The position numbers and the translations under genes were made by a program. The notes below the pieces were generated by a model. That model was given only the letters and a program-made list of their open reading frames with translations, ran no database searches and had not been told where the DNA came from. 64,000 nt of DNA. Source: Variovorax guangxiensis (GTDB lineage Bacteria; Pseudomonadota; Gammaproteobacteria; Burkholderiales; Burkholderiaceae_C). The DNA is taken from positions 186,001-250,000 of the forward strand of contig NZ_RXFT01000007.1 in the NCBI RefSeq assembly GCF_003952165.1, in the 5' to 3' direction. The first letter of the stretch is position 1. Every line of letters begins with the position of its first letter. Below, piece by piece: positions 1-8,116 of this stretch.

Positions 1-351
1 GACGTGATGGCGCGCCGAGCCCGGCTCGATGGGCACGAAGAAGCGGCCCTGCGGCGCCATCACCTGCAGGGTGTCGCCGGGCTTCAGGCTCGCGTTGATC
101 CAGTTGGAGAACACGCCGCCGAGCACCTTGCGCACGCCGACGCGCAGCTCGCCGTCGTCGAGGCCGGCGCAGATCGAGTAGGAGCGGCGCAAGTCCTGGC
201 CGTCGATGTCGTGGCGCAGCGTGAGGTACTGGCCCTGCGTGAAGCCGAAGACCTGCTGCAGATCGGCCGGCACCTCGAAGGAGACGATGACGGCCTCGGC
301 CGTGTCGGGCTCGATGGCCTTCACGCGCAGGGGATGGAAGAGGGTGCTCAT
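1..351 (-). CDS. paaE: Phenylacetyl-CoA epoxidase reductase subunit PaaE (N-terminal part)
   Basis: This is the NADPH-dependent electron-transfer subunit that feeds the ring-1,2-epoxidase PaaABC. Only the first 117 residues are in the window; the C-terminal part, including the plant-type [2Fe-2S] domain expected of the family, lies beyond the left edge. Visible is the start of a ferredoxin-reductase FAD domain with the flavin-binding motif RRSYSICAG and a following VMAPQGRFF segment, as in E. coli PaaE. The ATG is 13 bases after the paaD stop, so it is the last gene seen in the paaG-to-paaE operon. The family call is strong from the N-terminus and the neighbours. Confidence 0.93.
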   Translation of the reverse strand, partial: MSTLFHPLRVKAIEPDTAEAVIVSFEVPADLQQVFGFTQGQYLTLRHDIDGQDLRRSYSICAGLDDGELRVGVRKVLGGVFSNWINASLKPGDTLQVMAPQGRFFVPIEPGSARHHV

Positions 352-364
352 CGCGGGGGAAGTC

Positions 365-889
365 TCAGATGGGTTTGAAGTGTTCGAAAGGCTCCTTGCA
401 CGCCATGCAGCGGTACAGGGCCTTGCAGGCGGTGGAGCCGAAGGCCGACAGCCGCTCGGTGCGCTCGCTCGCGCAGCGCGGGCAGGCGATGCGCTCGCCG
501 GCGATGCGGCCGAAGAGCCTGATCGGCATGGCCGTGTTGGCGGCCTGCTCCGCGTTCAGGTGCGCGGGCGGCGCGATGCCGTAGGCCCTGAGCTTGGCGA
601 GGCCCTCGTCGCTGATCCAGTCGCTGGTCCAGGCAGGCGCGCGGCGCAGGGTGGCGCGCGCGCGGCCGAGGCCGGCCTGCTCGACGGCGGCCAGCACGTC
701 GTGCTCGATGGCCTCTGTCGCGGGGCAGCCGGAGTAGGTCGGCGTGAGCACGATCTCCAGGCCGTCGTCGTGCTCGATCACCTCGCGCACGATGCCGAGG
801 TCGCACACCGACACGGCCGGCACCTCGGGGTCGGGCACGGTGTGCAGCACCGCCCATGCGGCATCGACGCGCGAGGCCAGGGCGTTCAC
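365..889 (-). CDS. paaD: Phenylacetate-CoA oxygenase accessory protein PaaD
   Basis: PaaD is a DUF59/MIP18-family protein thought to help Fe-S cluster assembly for the epoxidase complex. The 174-residue product has the family segment DPEVPAVSVCDLGIVREV near the N-terminus, the TPTYSGCPATEAIE motif, and a C-terminal zinc-ribbon-like set of cysteines (CPRCASERT and CKALYRCMACK). Two adjacent GTG codons could start it; I chose the second because it overlaps the paaC stop by four bases (GTGA) and lies six bases after a GGAGG. It is translationally coupled to paaC. Confidence 0.9.
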   Translation of the reverse strand: MNALASRVDAAWAVLHTVPDPEVPAVSVCDLGIVREVIEHDDGLEIVLTPTYSGCPATEAIEHDVLAAVEQAGLGRARATLRRAPAWTSDWISDEGLAKLRAYGIAPPAHLNAEQAANTAMPIRLFGRIAGERIACPRCASERTERLSAFGSTACKALYRCMACKEPFEHFKPI

Positions 890-1665
890 CACACGCCTCC
901 GGGGAAGGTGCGCTGCAGGTGCTGCATCTCCGCGAGGATGTAGCCCATGTGCTCGCTGTGCACGCCGTGCTTGCCGGTGCTGCGGAAGGCGGCTTCCCTG
1001 GGCATGGCGAGGCCGGCGGCGTCCAGCACCTGCTGCATCTCGGCGAGCCAGGGCTCGCGCAGTTCGCTCCATGCCGGGCCGAGGCCGCTCGCGCTGGCAG
1101 CGGCATCCACTTCGTCGCTGAAGAACAGCTCGGGCATGTAGAGCCACAACTGCTTCAGCGCCTTCTCGGTGCGGCGGCGCGATTCCTCGGTGCCGTCGCC
1201 CAGCCGCACCACCCAGTCGCCCGAGTGTTGCTGGTGGTAGCGCGCTTCCTTCAGCGCCTTGCCGGCGATGGCGGCCACCTCGGGGTCGTTCGACGCGGCC
1301 AGGCGCTGCCACAGCAGCTTCAGCAGCGTGGACACCATGGTGTTGCGCACCACGGCGAAGGCGAAGTCGCCGCGCGGCAGCTCGGCGATGGTGAGGTTGA
1401 AGTAGTCGCGCTCGTCGCGCAGGTAGGCGAGCTGGTCCTCGTCATGCTCGCGGCCGGCGCCTTCGAGCTTGCCGGCGTGCGTGAGCAGCGCGCGGGCCTG
1501 GCCGACGAGGTCGAGCGCGATGTTGGCCATCGCGATGTCTTCCTCCAGCACGGGCGCGTGGCCGCACCATTCGCCCAGGCGCTGCGCGAGCACCAGGCAG
1601 GTGTCTCCGATGCGCAGCAGGTATTGCACGGCGGGCGTGCGGTTCAGTTCGATCGATGCTTGCAT
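886..1665 (-). CDS. paaC: Phenylacetyl-CoA epoxidase structural subunit PaaC
   Basis: PaaC is the non-catalytic ferritin-fold partner of PaaA in the phenylacetyl-CoA ring-1,2-epoxidase. The 259-residue protein has the PaaC pattern, including QYLLRIGDTCLVLAQRLGEW at the N-terminus, the helical EDIAMANIALDLVGQAR segment, and the conserved HSEHMGYILAEMQ near the C-terminus. Its length matches the family (about 250 residues). It lies between paaB (10-base gap) and paaD (4-base overlap), so it is expressed in the same operon. Confidence 0.96.
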   Translation of the reverse strand: MQASIELNRTPAVQYLLRIGDTCLVLAQRLGEWCGHAPVLEEDIAMANIALDLVGQARALLTHAGKLEGAGREHDEDQLAYLRDERDYFNLTIAELPRGDFAFAVVRNTMVSTLLKLLWQRLAASNDPEVAAIAGKALKEARYHQQHSGDWVVRLGDGTEESRRRTEKALKQLWLYMPELFFSDEVDAAASASGLGPAWSELREPWLAEMQQVLDAAGLAMPREAAFRSTGKHGVHSEHMGYILAEMQHLQRTFPGGVW

Positions 1666-1675
1666 GGGGCGGCGC

Positions 1676-1972
1676 TCACATGTGGTCGACCGACTTGGGC
1701 AGCGCGTAGAAGGTCGGGTGGCGGTACACCTTGTCCTCGGCCGGATCGAAGAACATGTCCTTGTCGCCCGGATCGCTGGCCACGATCTGGTCGGAGCGCA
1801 CCACCCAGATGCTGCTGCCTTCCTGGCGGCGGGTGTACACGTCGCGCGCCATCTGGATCGCCATCTTCGGGTCGGCGGCGTGCAGGCTGCCGCAGTGCTT
1901 GTGGTCCAGGCCGGCCTTGCTGCGCACGAACACTTCCCACAGGGGCCACTCTTGCTTCTGTTCGACGGTCAT
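1676..1972 (-). CDS. paaB: Phenylacetyl-CoA epoxidase subunit PaaB
   Basis: PaaB is the small bridging subunit of the epoxidase, believed to link PaaAC heterodimers. The 98-residue product reads PLWEVFVRSKAGLDHKHCGS at the start and WVVRSDQIVASDPGDKDMFF in the middle, both typical of PaaB. The ATG overlaps the paaA stop (ATGA) and follows a GGAGG, which fixes the start despite a longer open frame upstream. The size is normal for the family (about 95 residues). Confidence 0.95.
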   Translation of the reverse strand: MTVEQKQEWPLWEVFVRSKAGLDHKHCGSLHAADPKMAIQMARDVYTRRQEGSSIWVVRSDQIVASDPGDKDMFFDPAEDKVYRHPTFYALPKSVDHM

Positions 1973-2979
1973 GCCGCCTCCTTCATAGGTTGTTTGTTGG
2001 CGTGGGCCAGCGCGGCTTCGCGCACCCATGCGCCGTCTTCCCAGGCGTCGACGCGGGCCTGCAGGCGTTCGCGGTTGCAGGGGCCGTCGCCGCCGATCAC
2101 GCGCCAGAACTCGCTCCAGTCGATGGCGCCGAAGTCGTGCGCCTGGCGCTCTTCGTTCCACTTGAGGTCGGGGTCGGGCAGGGTCACGCCGAGGATGCGG
2201 GCCTGCTCCACGGTGGCGTCGACGAACTTCTGGCGCAGCTCGTCGTTGCTGAAGCGCTTGATGCCCCAGCGCATCGACTGCGCGCTGTTGGGCGACTGGT
2301 CGTCCGGCGGGCCGAACATCATGATCGAGGGCCACCACCAGCGGTTGACCGCGTCCTGCACCATGGCCTTCTGCGCCTCGGTGCCGTGGGTCATCATGGT
2401 CAGCAGCGACTCGTAGCCCTGGCGCTGGTGGAAGCTCTCCTCGCGGCAGATGCGGATCATGGCGCGCGCATACGGCGCGTACGAGCAGCGGCAGATCGGC
2501 ACCTGGTTCATGATGGCCGCGCCGTCCACCAGCCAGCCGATGGTGCCCATGTCGGCCCAGGTCAGCGTGGGGTAGTTGAAGATCGAGCTGTACTTGGCCT
2601 TGCCGCTGTGCAGCGCCTCGAACATCTGGTCGCGCGAGGTGCCCAGCGTCTCGGCCGCGGCATACAGGTAGAGGCCGTGACCGCCCTCGTCCTGCACCTT
2701 GGCCAGCAGGATGGCCTTGCGCTTGAGCGTGGGCGCGCGGCTGATCCAGTTGCCCTCGGGCAGCATGCCGACGATTTCCGAGTGCGCGTGCTGGCTGATC
2801 TGGCGCACCAGCGTCTTGCGGTAGTGCTCGGGCATCCAGTCCTTCGCCTCGATGAAGTCGCCGGCGTCGATGTGCGCGTCGAAGCGCTCCTCGAGGCGCA
2901 TCTCCTCTGCGGAGCGCACGGCCTTCTGCTTGCCGTCGCCCGCGTCCTTGCCCATGGTGTCCATTGCCTGGGTGTACAT
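1969..2979 (-). CDS. paaA: Phenylacetyl-CoA epoxidase catalytic subunit PaaA
   Basis: PaaA is the diiron catalytic subunit that epoxidises the aromatic ring of phenylacetyl-CoA using O2 and electrons from PaaE. The 336-residue protein carries the diiron-ligand segments of the family, KVQDEGGHGLYLY and REESFHQRQGYESL, and a characteristic VNRWWWPSIMMFGPPDDQSP stretch. The chosen ATG (MYTQAMDTMG) has an AAAGGA about seven bases upstream; the frame is open well beyond it but overlaps paaK there. It follows paaK by 38 bases in the same operon. Confidence 0.96.
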   Translation of the reverse strand: MYTQAMDTMGKDAGDGKQKAVRSAEEMRLEERFDAHIDAGDFIEAKDWMPEHYRKTLVRQISQHAHSEIVGMLPEGNWISRAPTLKRKAILLAKVQDEGGHGLYLYAAAETLGTSRDQMFEALHSGKAKYSSIFNYPTLTWADMGTIGWLVDGAAIMNQVPICRCSYAPYARAMIRICREESFHQRQGYESLLTMMTHGTEAQKAMVQDAVNRWWWPSIMMFGPPDDQSPNSAQSMRWGIKRFSNDELRQKFVDATVEQARILGVTLPDPDLKWNEERQAHDFGAIDWSEFWRVIGGDGPCNRERLQARVDAWEDGAWVREAALAHANKQPMKEAA

Positions 2980-3017
2980 GTGCGTGTCCTTTCGGTCGGT
3001 GTTGGAAGTGGCTTGTG

Positions 3018-4328
3018 TCAGCGCGGGCGTGTGTCGATCACGCGGCGCGCCTTGCCGGTCTGGGTGCGTTCCATCTCGTCGGGGCCGTGCACCACCACGC
3101 GGGTGGAGATGCCGATGAGCGTCTTCACGCGGTGCTGCAGCCAGTCGCCGATGGCGGCGCGGTCGGCCGATGCGACATCCGCGGGCTTGAGCTCGCAGTG
3201 GATCTCGACCTGGTCGAGCTTGTCGGCGCGGCTCACGTGCACCTGGTAGAGGCCCGAGAGCGCCTGGTGCGCGAGCACGATTTCTTCCACCTGCGTGGGG
3301 AACACGTTGACGCCGCGGATGATCATCATGTCGTCGCTGCGCCCGACGATCTTGCCCATGCGGCGGAACGAGCGCGAGGTGGGCGGCAGGAGGCGCGTGA
3401 GGTCGCGCGTGCGGTAGCGGACGATGGGCATGGCCTCCTTGCTCAGCGAGGTGAAGACGAGCTCGCCTTCCTCTCCGTCGGCCTTCAGCTCGCCGGTCTC
3501 GGGGTCGATGATCTCGGGGTAGAAGTGGTCTTCCCAGATCACGGGGCCGTCCTTGCTCTCCACGCATTCGCTGGCCACGCCCGGGCCCATCACTTCGCTG
3601 AGGCCGTAGATGTCGACCGCGTCGATGCCGGCCCTGGCCTCGATGTCGCGGCGCATGGCTTCGGTCCACGGCTCGGCGCCGAAGATGCCTACCTTGAGCG
3701 AGCTCTCCTTCGCGTCGAGCCCCTGGCGCTCGAACTGCTCGATGATCACCTGCATGTAGCTGGGCGTGACCATGATGATGTCGGGCTTGAAGTCCTGGAT
3801 GAGCTGCACCTGCTTCTCGGTCTGGCCGCCCGACATGGGGATGACGGTGCAGCCCGCGCGCTCGGCGCCGTAGTGCGCGCCCAGGCCGCCGGTGAAGAGG
3901 CCGTAGCCGTACGACACGTGCACCATGTCGCCGGGCCGGCCGCCCGCGGCGCGGATGGAGCGGGCGACGAGGTCGGCCCAGGTGTCGATGTCCTGCAGCG
4001 TGTAGCCCACCACGGTCGGCTTGCCGGTGGTGCCGGAGGAGGCGTGGATGCGCGCGACCTTCTCGCGCGGCACGGCGAACATGCCGAAGGGGTAGTTGTC
4101 GCGCAGGTCGCTCTTCACCGTGAACGGGAACTTCGACAGGTCGGCCAGCGACTTCAGGTCGTCGGGGTGCACGCCCTTGGCGTCGAAGGCGCGGCGGTAG
4201 TGCGGCACGTTGTCGTAGGCGCGCTGCAGCGTGGCGCGCAGGCGGGCGAGCTGCAGCGCGGCGATCTCGTCGCGGCTGGCGGTTTCGATGGGCTCGAGCT
4301 CGCCGGGGGCGGGGCGTTTGACTGTCAT
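3018..4328 (-). CDS. paaK: Phenylacetate-CoA ligase PaaK
   Basis: PaaK activates phenylacetate with ATP and CoA to phenylacetyl-CoA, the entry step of the pathway. The 436-residue protein has the acyl-adenylating P-loop-like motif SSGTTGKPTV (residues 97-106), YGLSEVMGPG in the adenylate-binding core, and the C-terminal GRSDDMMIIRGVNVFPTQVE segment that marks PaaK-type ligases. A GAGGAAA precedes the ATG. Eleven bases separate it from paaI and 38 from paaA. Confidence 0.96.
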   Translation of the reverse strand: MTVKRPAPGELEPIETASRDEIAALQLARLRATLQRAYDNVPHYRRAFDAKGVHPDDLKSLADLSKFPFTVKSDLRDNYPFGMFAVPREKVARIHASSGTTGKPTVVGYTLQDIDTWADLVARSIRAAGGRPGDMVHVSYGYGLFTGGLGAHYGAERAGCTVIPMSGGQTEKQVQLIQDFKPDIIMVTPSYMQVIIEQFERQGLDAKESSLKVGIFGAEPWTEAMRRDIEARAGIDAVDIYGLSEVMGPGVASECVESKDGPVIWEDHFYPEIIDPETGELKADGEEGELVFTSLSKEAMPIVRYRTRDLTRLLPPTSRSFRRMGKIVGRSDDMMIIRGVNVFPTQVEEIVLAHQALSGLYQVHVSRADKLDQVEIHCELKPADVASADRAAIGDWLQHRVKTLIGISTRVVVHGPDEMERTQTGKARRVIDTRPR

Positions 4329-4339
4329 TTCGTGTTTCC

Positions 4340-4804
4340 TCAGGCGGCTGCTGCGGTGGGCGGAACGGCCGGGCGGCCCTTGGCGGTGTAGGAGCGGCCG
4401 CGGAAGATCGCGACGCGCTCGCCGCGCTGGTTGGTGATTTCGGTGTCGTACACGCCGGTGCGACCGGCCTTCGACACCTCGTGGCAGCGCGCGGTGAGCA
4501 CGTCGCCCTCGCGCGCGGGTGCGATGAAGTCGATGGCGAAGCCCGAGGCCACGGTCAGCTCGTCGTAGGAGTTGCAGGCGAAAGCGAAGGTGGAGTCGGC
4601 CAGGGTGGCCATGAAGCCGCCGTGGCAGATGGCGTGGCCGTTGAGCATGTCGGGGCGCACGCGCATCTCGATGGTGGCCTGGCCGGGGCCGACCTCCACG
4701 ATGCGCATGCCCAGGCCCTTGCTGGCGTTGTCGTTGGCGAACATGCCGTCGCGGACGTACTCGGCCGTCTGCTGGGGCGTGCGTTGCTGGTTGTTGTCGG
4801 TCAT
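4340..4804 (-). CDS. paaI: Hydroxyphenylacetyl-CoA thioesterase PaaI
   Basis: PaaI is a hot-dog-fold thioesterase that hydrolyses ring-hydroxylated phenylacetyl-CoA derivatives and so recycles CoA from dead-end intermediates. The 154-residue protein contains the hot-dog helix region NGHAICHGGFMATLADSTF and the GFAIDFIAPAREGDVLTARC strand region of the PaaI family. The ATG beginning MTDNNQQ lies four bases after the paaG stop; the longer upstream frame would run into paaG. Length and context agree with PaaI. Confidence 0.93.
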   Translation of the reverse strand: MTDNNQQRTPQQTAEYVRDGMFANDNASKGLGMRIVEVGPGQATIEMRVRPDMLNGHAICHGGFMATLADSTFAFACNSYDELTVASGFAIDFIAPAREGDVLTARCHEVSKAGRTGVYDTEITNQRGERVAIFRGRSYTAKGRPAVPPTAAAA

Positions 4805-4808
4805 GGCT

Positions 4809-5612
4809 TCAGCGGTCCTTGAAGACGGGCGCGCGCTTGGCGCGGAAGGCTTCCACGCCTTCGCGGTAGTCATTGGCGTTGCCCATCTCGCGCTGGATGC
4901 GGGCTTCCTCGGCCAGCGCCGCGCCCAGGTCCATGTGCTGCGCGGCGGCCATGGCCTCGCGGGTGGCGACGAGGGCGCGCGTGGGCATGCCGGCGAGCTT
5001 CGATGCGAGCGCGGCTGCCGTTTCGGCGAGCGCTGCGTCGTCCACGCACTGCCAGATCAGGCCGATGCGCACGGCTTCCTCGGCGGGCAGCTTGTCGCCG
5101 AGCATCGCGATGCCCAGCGCGCGCGCCGAGCCCACGAGGCGCGGCAGCAGCCAGGTGCCGCCGGTGTCGGGCACGAGGCCGATCTTGGTGAAGGCCTGGA
5201 TGAAGCTTGCCGAGCGCGCGGCCACCACGAGGTCGCAGCACAGCGCGAGGTTGGCGCCCGCGCCGGCGGCCACGCCGTTGACGGCGGCGATGACCGGCAC
5301 CGGCATCGAGCGCAGTCGTGCGACCAGAGGGGCGTACCAGGTGGAGATGACGTGGCCCAGGTCCTTGGGCGCGGCGCCGGGCGTCGGGTCGGGTGCGACC
5401 GACGGGTCGGCCAGGTCCTGACCCGCGCAGAAGGCGCGGCCGGCGCCCGTGAGCACCACGCAGCGCACGCTCTCGTCGGCTGCCGCGGCTTCCAGCTCGG
5501 CCATCAGCGCTTCATGCAATTGCGTCGTGAAGCTGTTGAGGGCGGCCGGCCGGTTCAGGCTCAGCGTGCGGACGGCACCGGCGTTGGTGGTGAGTACCAA
5601 AGGCTCAGTCAT
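4809..5612 (-). CDS. paaG: 2-(1,2-epoxy-1,2-dihydrophenyl)acetyl-CoA isomerase PaaG
   Basis: PaaG is a crotonase-fold isomerase that converts the ring epoxide of phenylacetyl-CoA to the seven-membered oxepin-CoA. The 267-residue protein shows the oxyanion-hole segments GAGRAFCAGQDLAD and NGVAAGAGANLALCCDL, and KIGLVPDTGGTW, whose Asp matches the catalytic Asp of PaaG. It is the first gene of the minus-strand paa operon, with a 168-base gap to the divergent paaY that holds a TetR-type operator. Its own ribosome site is modest (AAGGA well upstream of the ATG). Confidence 0.92.
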   Translation of the reverse strand: MTEPLVLTTNAGAVRTLSLNRPAALNSFTTQLHEALMAELEAAAADESVRCVVLTGAGRAFCAGQDLADPSVAPDPTPGAAPKDLGHVISTWYAPLVARLRSMPVPVIAAVNGVAAGAGANLALCCDLVVAARSASFIQAFTKIGLVPDTGGTWLLPRLVGSARALGIAMLGDKLPAEEAVRIGLIWQCVDDAALAETAAALASKLAGMPTRALVATREAMAAAQHMDLGAALAEEARIQREMGNANDYREGVEAFRAKRAPVFKDR

Positions 5613-5663
5613 CGCTTGTCTCTTTCATCCTTATGGGTACGGGCCGGTGTGCAAACACTATTG

Positions 5664-5677
5664 ACCGACCGTTCGGT
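5664..5677. promoter_or_regulatory. Candidate PaaR operator between paaG and paaY
   Basis: The gap 5613-5780 separates the divergent paaG and paaY genes. It contains an inverted repeat with perfect arms ACCGA and TCGGT around a 4-base centre, about 50 bases upstream of the paaG ATG and 100 bases upstream of paaY. A TetR regulator of PaaR type is encoded right behind paaY. PaaR proteins of beta-proteobacteria are known to repress paa promoters through such palindromes and to be released by phenylacetyl-CoA. Operator function here is inferred. Confidence 0.75.
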
Positions 5678-5780
5678 TGATTTTAGGATCGACCTCGATG
5701 GCGGCACAAGCCGGCTCGATCAGGGCAAACCCTGAGAGCGCGCCGAAAGCCAGCCAAGGCAAGACAAGGAGACAGAGCGA

Positions 5781-6383
5781 ATGCCCAGTTATTCCATCGA
5801 CGGCGTGATCCCGGTCGTCGATCCGAGCGCCTACGTGCATCCCACGGCCGTGCTGATCGGCGACGTGATCGTCGGCCCCAACTGCTACGTGGGCCCGTGT
5901 GCCAGCCTGCGCGGCGACTTCGGCCGCATCGTGCTGGAGGAGGGCTCCAACGTGCAGGATCACTGCTGCATCCACGGCTTTCCCGACAACGACACGGTCG
6001 TCGAGGTCAACGGCCACATCGGCCATGGCGCGATCCTGCACAGCTGCATCGTGCGGCGCGACGCGCTGGTGGGCATGAACGCGGTGGTGATGGACGAGGC
6101 CGAGATCGGCGAGAAAGCCATCGTCGCCGCGTGCGCCTTCGTGCCGGCTGGCATGAAGGTGCCGGCGCGCACGCTGAGCGCCGGCATTCCGGCAAAGGTC
6201 AAGCGCGAGCTGAGCGAGGAAGAGATCGCCTGGAAGCTCGAAGGCACCCAGACCTACCAGGCGCTCACGGTACGCAGCCTCGCGAGCCTGCGCGAGGTGG
6301 AGCCGCTTTCCAGCGTGGAGAAGAACCGCCCGAGCCTGCCGGCCACCGACGTGCGTTCGCTCATCGCGACGAAGCGCGGCTGA
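5781..6383 (+). CDS. paaY: Hexapeptide-repeat thioesterase PaaY
   Basis: PaaY belongs to the left-handed beta-helix gamma-carbonic-anhydrase-like family; in E. coli it hydrolyses CoA thioesters that trap the phenylacetate pathway. The 200-residue protein has repeated hexapeptide-type turns (VIVGPNCYVGPCASLRGDFG) and zinc-ligand-type histidines in QDHCCIHGF and HIGHGAILHSC. A strong AAGGAG lies about ten bases before the ATG. It is divergent from paaG and leads into paaR, 73 bases downstream, probably as a paaY-paaR transcript. Confidence 0.9.
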   Translation: MPSYSIDGVIPVVDPSAYVHPTAVLIGDVIVGPNCYVGPCASLRGDFGRIVLEEGSNVQDHCCIHGFPDNDTVVEVNGHIGHGAILHSCIVRRDALVGMNAVVMDEAEIGEKAIVAACAFVPAGMKVPARTLSAGIPAKVKRELSEEEIAWKLEGTQTYQALTVRSLASLREVEPLSSVEKNRPSLPATDVRSLIATKRG

Positions 6384-6456
6384 ACCTCGCCGAGCTTCGG
6401 GCAAGATCGCGCGTTGCCTTCAACCCCAACACCGAAGAACCCAGGAACACGAACCG

Positions 6457-7095
6457 ATGCCGCGTGGAAGATCCGCCACCTACGAGGACCAGCGTGAATT
6501 CATCCTCGCGCAGGCCGCCCAGCTGTTCGCGCGCAGCGGCTATCCCGCCACCTCGATGAACCAGGTGGCCGAGGCCTGCGGCCTCTCGAAGGCCACGCTC
6601 TACCACTACTACAAGGACAAGAGCAGCCTGCTCATCAGCATCGCGGAAACGCACGTGTCCAAGCTTGCGGCGCTGGTGGCCGAGGAAGAAGCCTCGACGC
6701 ACACCGACGAGGAGCGCCTGCGCCGCTTCATCTACCGCATCGTCGAGGAATACGCCGGCGCCCAGGACGCGCACCGCGTGCTGACCGACGACGTGCGCTT
6801 TCTCGAAGAGGCCGACCGCGAGCGCGTGCTCGACAAGGAACGCGAGGTGGTCGCGGGCTTCGCGCGCGCGGTGTCGGCGCTGCGCCCCGGTGCGCCCAGC
6901 GACGACCTCGCCAAGCCGCTGACCATGCTGCTCTTCGGCATGATCAACTGGATGTTCACCTGGATGAAGCCCGACGGCCGGCTCGACCACGCGGCCATCG
7001 CGCCGATCGTGGCCGACCTGTTCCTCGGCGGCATCGGGGCGGTGAAGTCGCCCGAGGCGCCGGCGGCCCCCCGCGGCGCTAGAGAATCCGGTTGA
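6457..7095 (+). CDS. paaR: TetR-family repressor of phenylacetate genes PaaR
   Basis: This 212-residue protein has an N-terminal TetR helix-turn-helix (residues about 10-60, with NQVAEACGLSKATLYHYYKD) and a divergent ligand-binding C-terminal part. It sits directly behind paaY, so I assign it as PaaR, which senses phenylacetyl-CoA in beta-proteobacteria. The expected target is the palindrome between paaG and paaY. Its last 17 bases overlap the 3' end of the convergent von Willebrand A gene. Confidence 0.88.
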   Translation: MPRGRSATYEDQREFILAQAAQLFARSGYPATSMNQVAEACGLSKATLYHYYKDKSSLLISIAETHVSKLAALVAEEEASTHTDEERLRRFIYRIVEEYAGAQDAHRVLTDDVRFLEEADRERVLDKEREVVAGFARAVSALRPGAPSDDLAKPLTMLLFGMINWMFTWMKPDGRLDHAAIAPIVADLFLGGIGAVKSPEAPAAPRGARESG

Positions 7096-8116
7096 ACCAG
7101 AGCAGCGAGAGCCCGGCCGACAGCAGCGTCAGCACGGCTGCGCCCAGCGCGAAGAGCGCCGAGATCTCGGTTTCCTTCTTCTCCACCGTGAGCTTGGAGC
7201 TCAGCGTTTCGTAGACCTTCTTCAGGTCGTTCGCGGTGCCGGCGTAGAAGTATTCGGCGTTTGTCTTGTTGGCGATGGCCTTGAGCGTGTCCTCGTCGAG
7301 CCGCACGCGCATCGACCAGCCTTCGAAGCCGATGGTCTCGCCGTCGACCGTGCCCACGCCCACCGTGTAGATGCGCACGCCGCGGTCGGCCGCGGCCTTG
7401 GCCGCATCGAGCGGGTCGACGCCGGTGGTGCGCTGGCCATCGGTCAGCATGATGACCGCGGCCGAGGTGAACGAGCCCGGCGCCACCGGCGTGAACTCCT
7501 TGAGCTTCTTCTCGTTCTGGTCGATGGCCGCACCGCGCTGGCGGCTGGGCGAGCTGAACTGCTCGACGTCGATGCCCGCGTCGGGGAACAGCGTGGCCAG
7601 CGACACCACGATGGCGTTGCCGGTGGCGGTGGCGCGCTGCAGCTGGAAGCTGTCGATGGCGGTCACCAGGTCTTCATGGTTGGTGGTGGGCAGTTGCGCC
7701 ACCTGCGCGCTGCCCGCGAAGGCGACGATGCCCACCTTCACGGTGCGCGGCAGGTCCTTGATGAAGCTCTTGGCCGCCTCCTGCGCCGCCACCAGCCGGT
7801 TGGGCTGCACGTCGGCCGCGCGCATGCTGCCCGATACGTCCATCGCCAGGATGATGGTCTGCTGGTTCGACGGCAGCACCACCACCGCCATCGGCCGCGC
7901 CGCGGCCACCAGCATCGCGGCCATGGCCAGCAGGAACAGCAGGGGCGGCAGGTGCCGCCGCACGCTCTGCCCGGCGCCCATGGCTTCTCGCACGATCGAC
8001 AGGCTGGCGTAGCGCACCGCCAGCTTCTTCTTGCGCCGCAGCAGCCAGAGGTAGAGCAGGATCAGCAGCGGCAGCGCCGCCAGCAGCCAGAGGAATTGAG
8101 GCCAGAGAAAAGTCAT
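7079..8116 (-). CDS. Membrane-anchored von Willebrand factor A domain protein (BatA-like)
   Basis: The 345-residue protein has an N-terminal hydrophobic helix (residues 5-26), a second one (about 57-80), a VWA domain whose metal-ion-dependent adhesion motif DVSGSM lies at residues 93-98, and a C-terminal membrane helix (about 320-342). This layout is that of BatA-type proteins encoded with MoxR ATPases; roles in envelope stress or metal-cofactor insertion are reported for relatives, but the function here is unknown. It is the last gene of the moxR operon and its ATG overlaps the DUF58 stop by four bases. Confidence 0.88.
   Translation of the reverse strand: MTFLWPQFLWLLAALPLLILLYLWLLRRKKKLAVRYASLSIVREAMGAGQSVRRHLPPLLFLLAMAAMLVAAARPMAVVVLPSNQQTIILAMDVSGSMRAADVQPNRLVAAQEAAKSFIKDLPRTVKVGIVAFAGSAQVAQLPTTNHEDLVTAIDSFQLQRATATGNAIVVSLATLFPDAGIDVEQFSSPSRQRGAAIDQNEKKLKEFTPVAPGSFTSAAVIMLTDGQRTTGVDPLDAAKAAADRGVRIYTVGVGTVDGETIGFEGWSMRVRLDEDTLKAIANKTNAEYFYAGTANDLKKVYETLSSKLTVEKKETEISALFALGAAVLTLLSAGLSLLWFNRIL

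Noticed and set aside
206..3249. Long plus-strand open frames over the paa genes
   Set aside because: They are antisense to well-recognised paa genes, are Arg/Ala/His-rich low-complexity products of high GC, and match no family.
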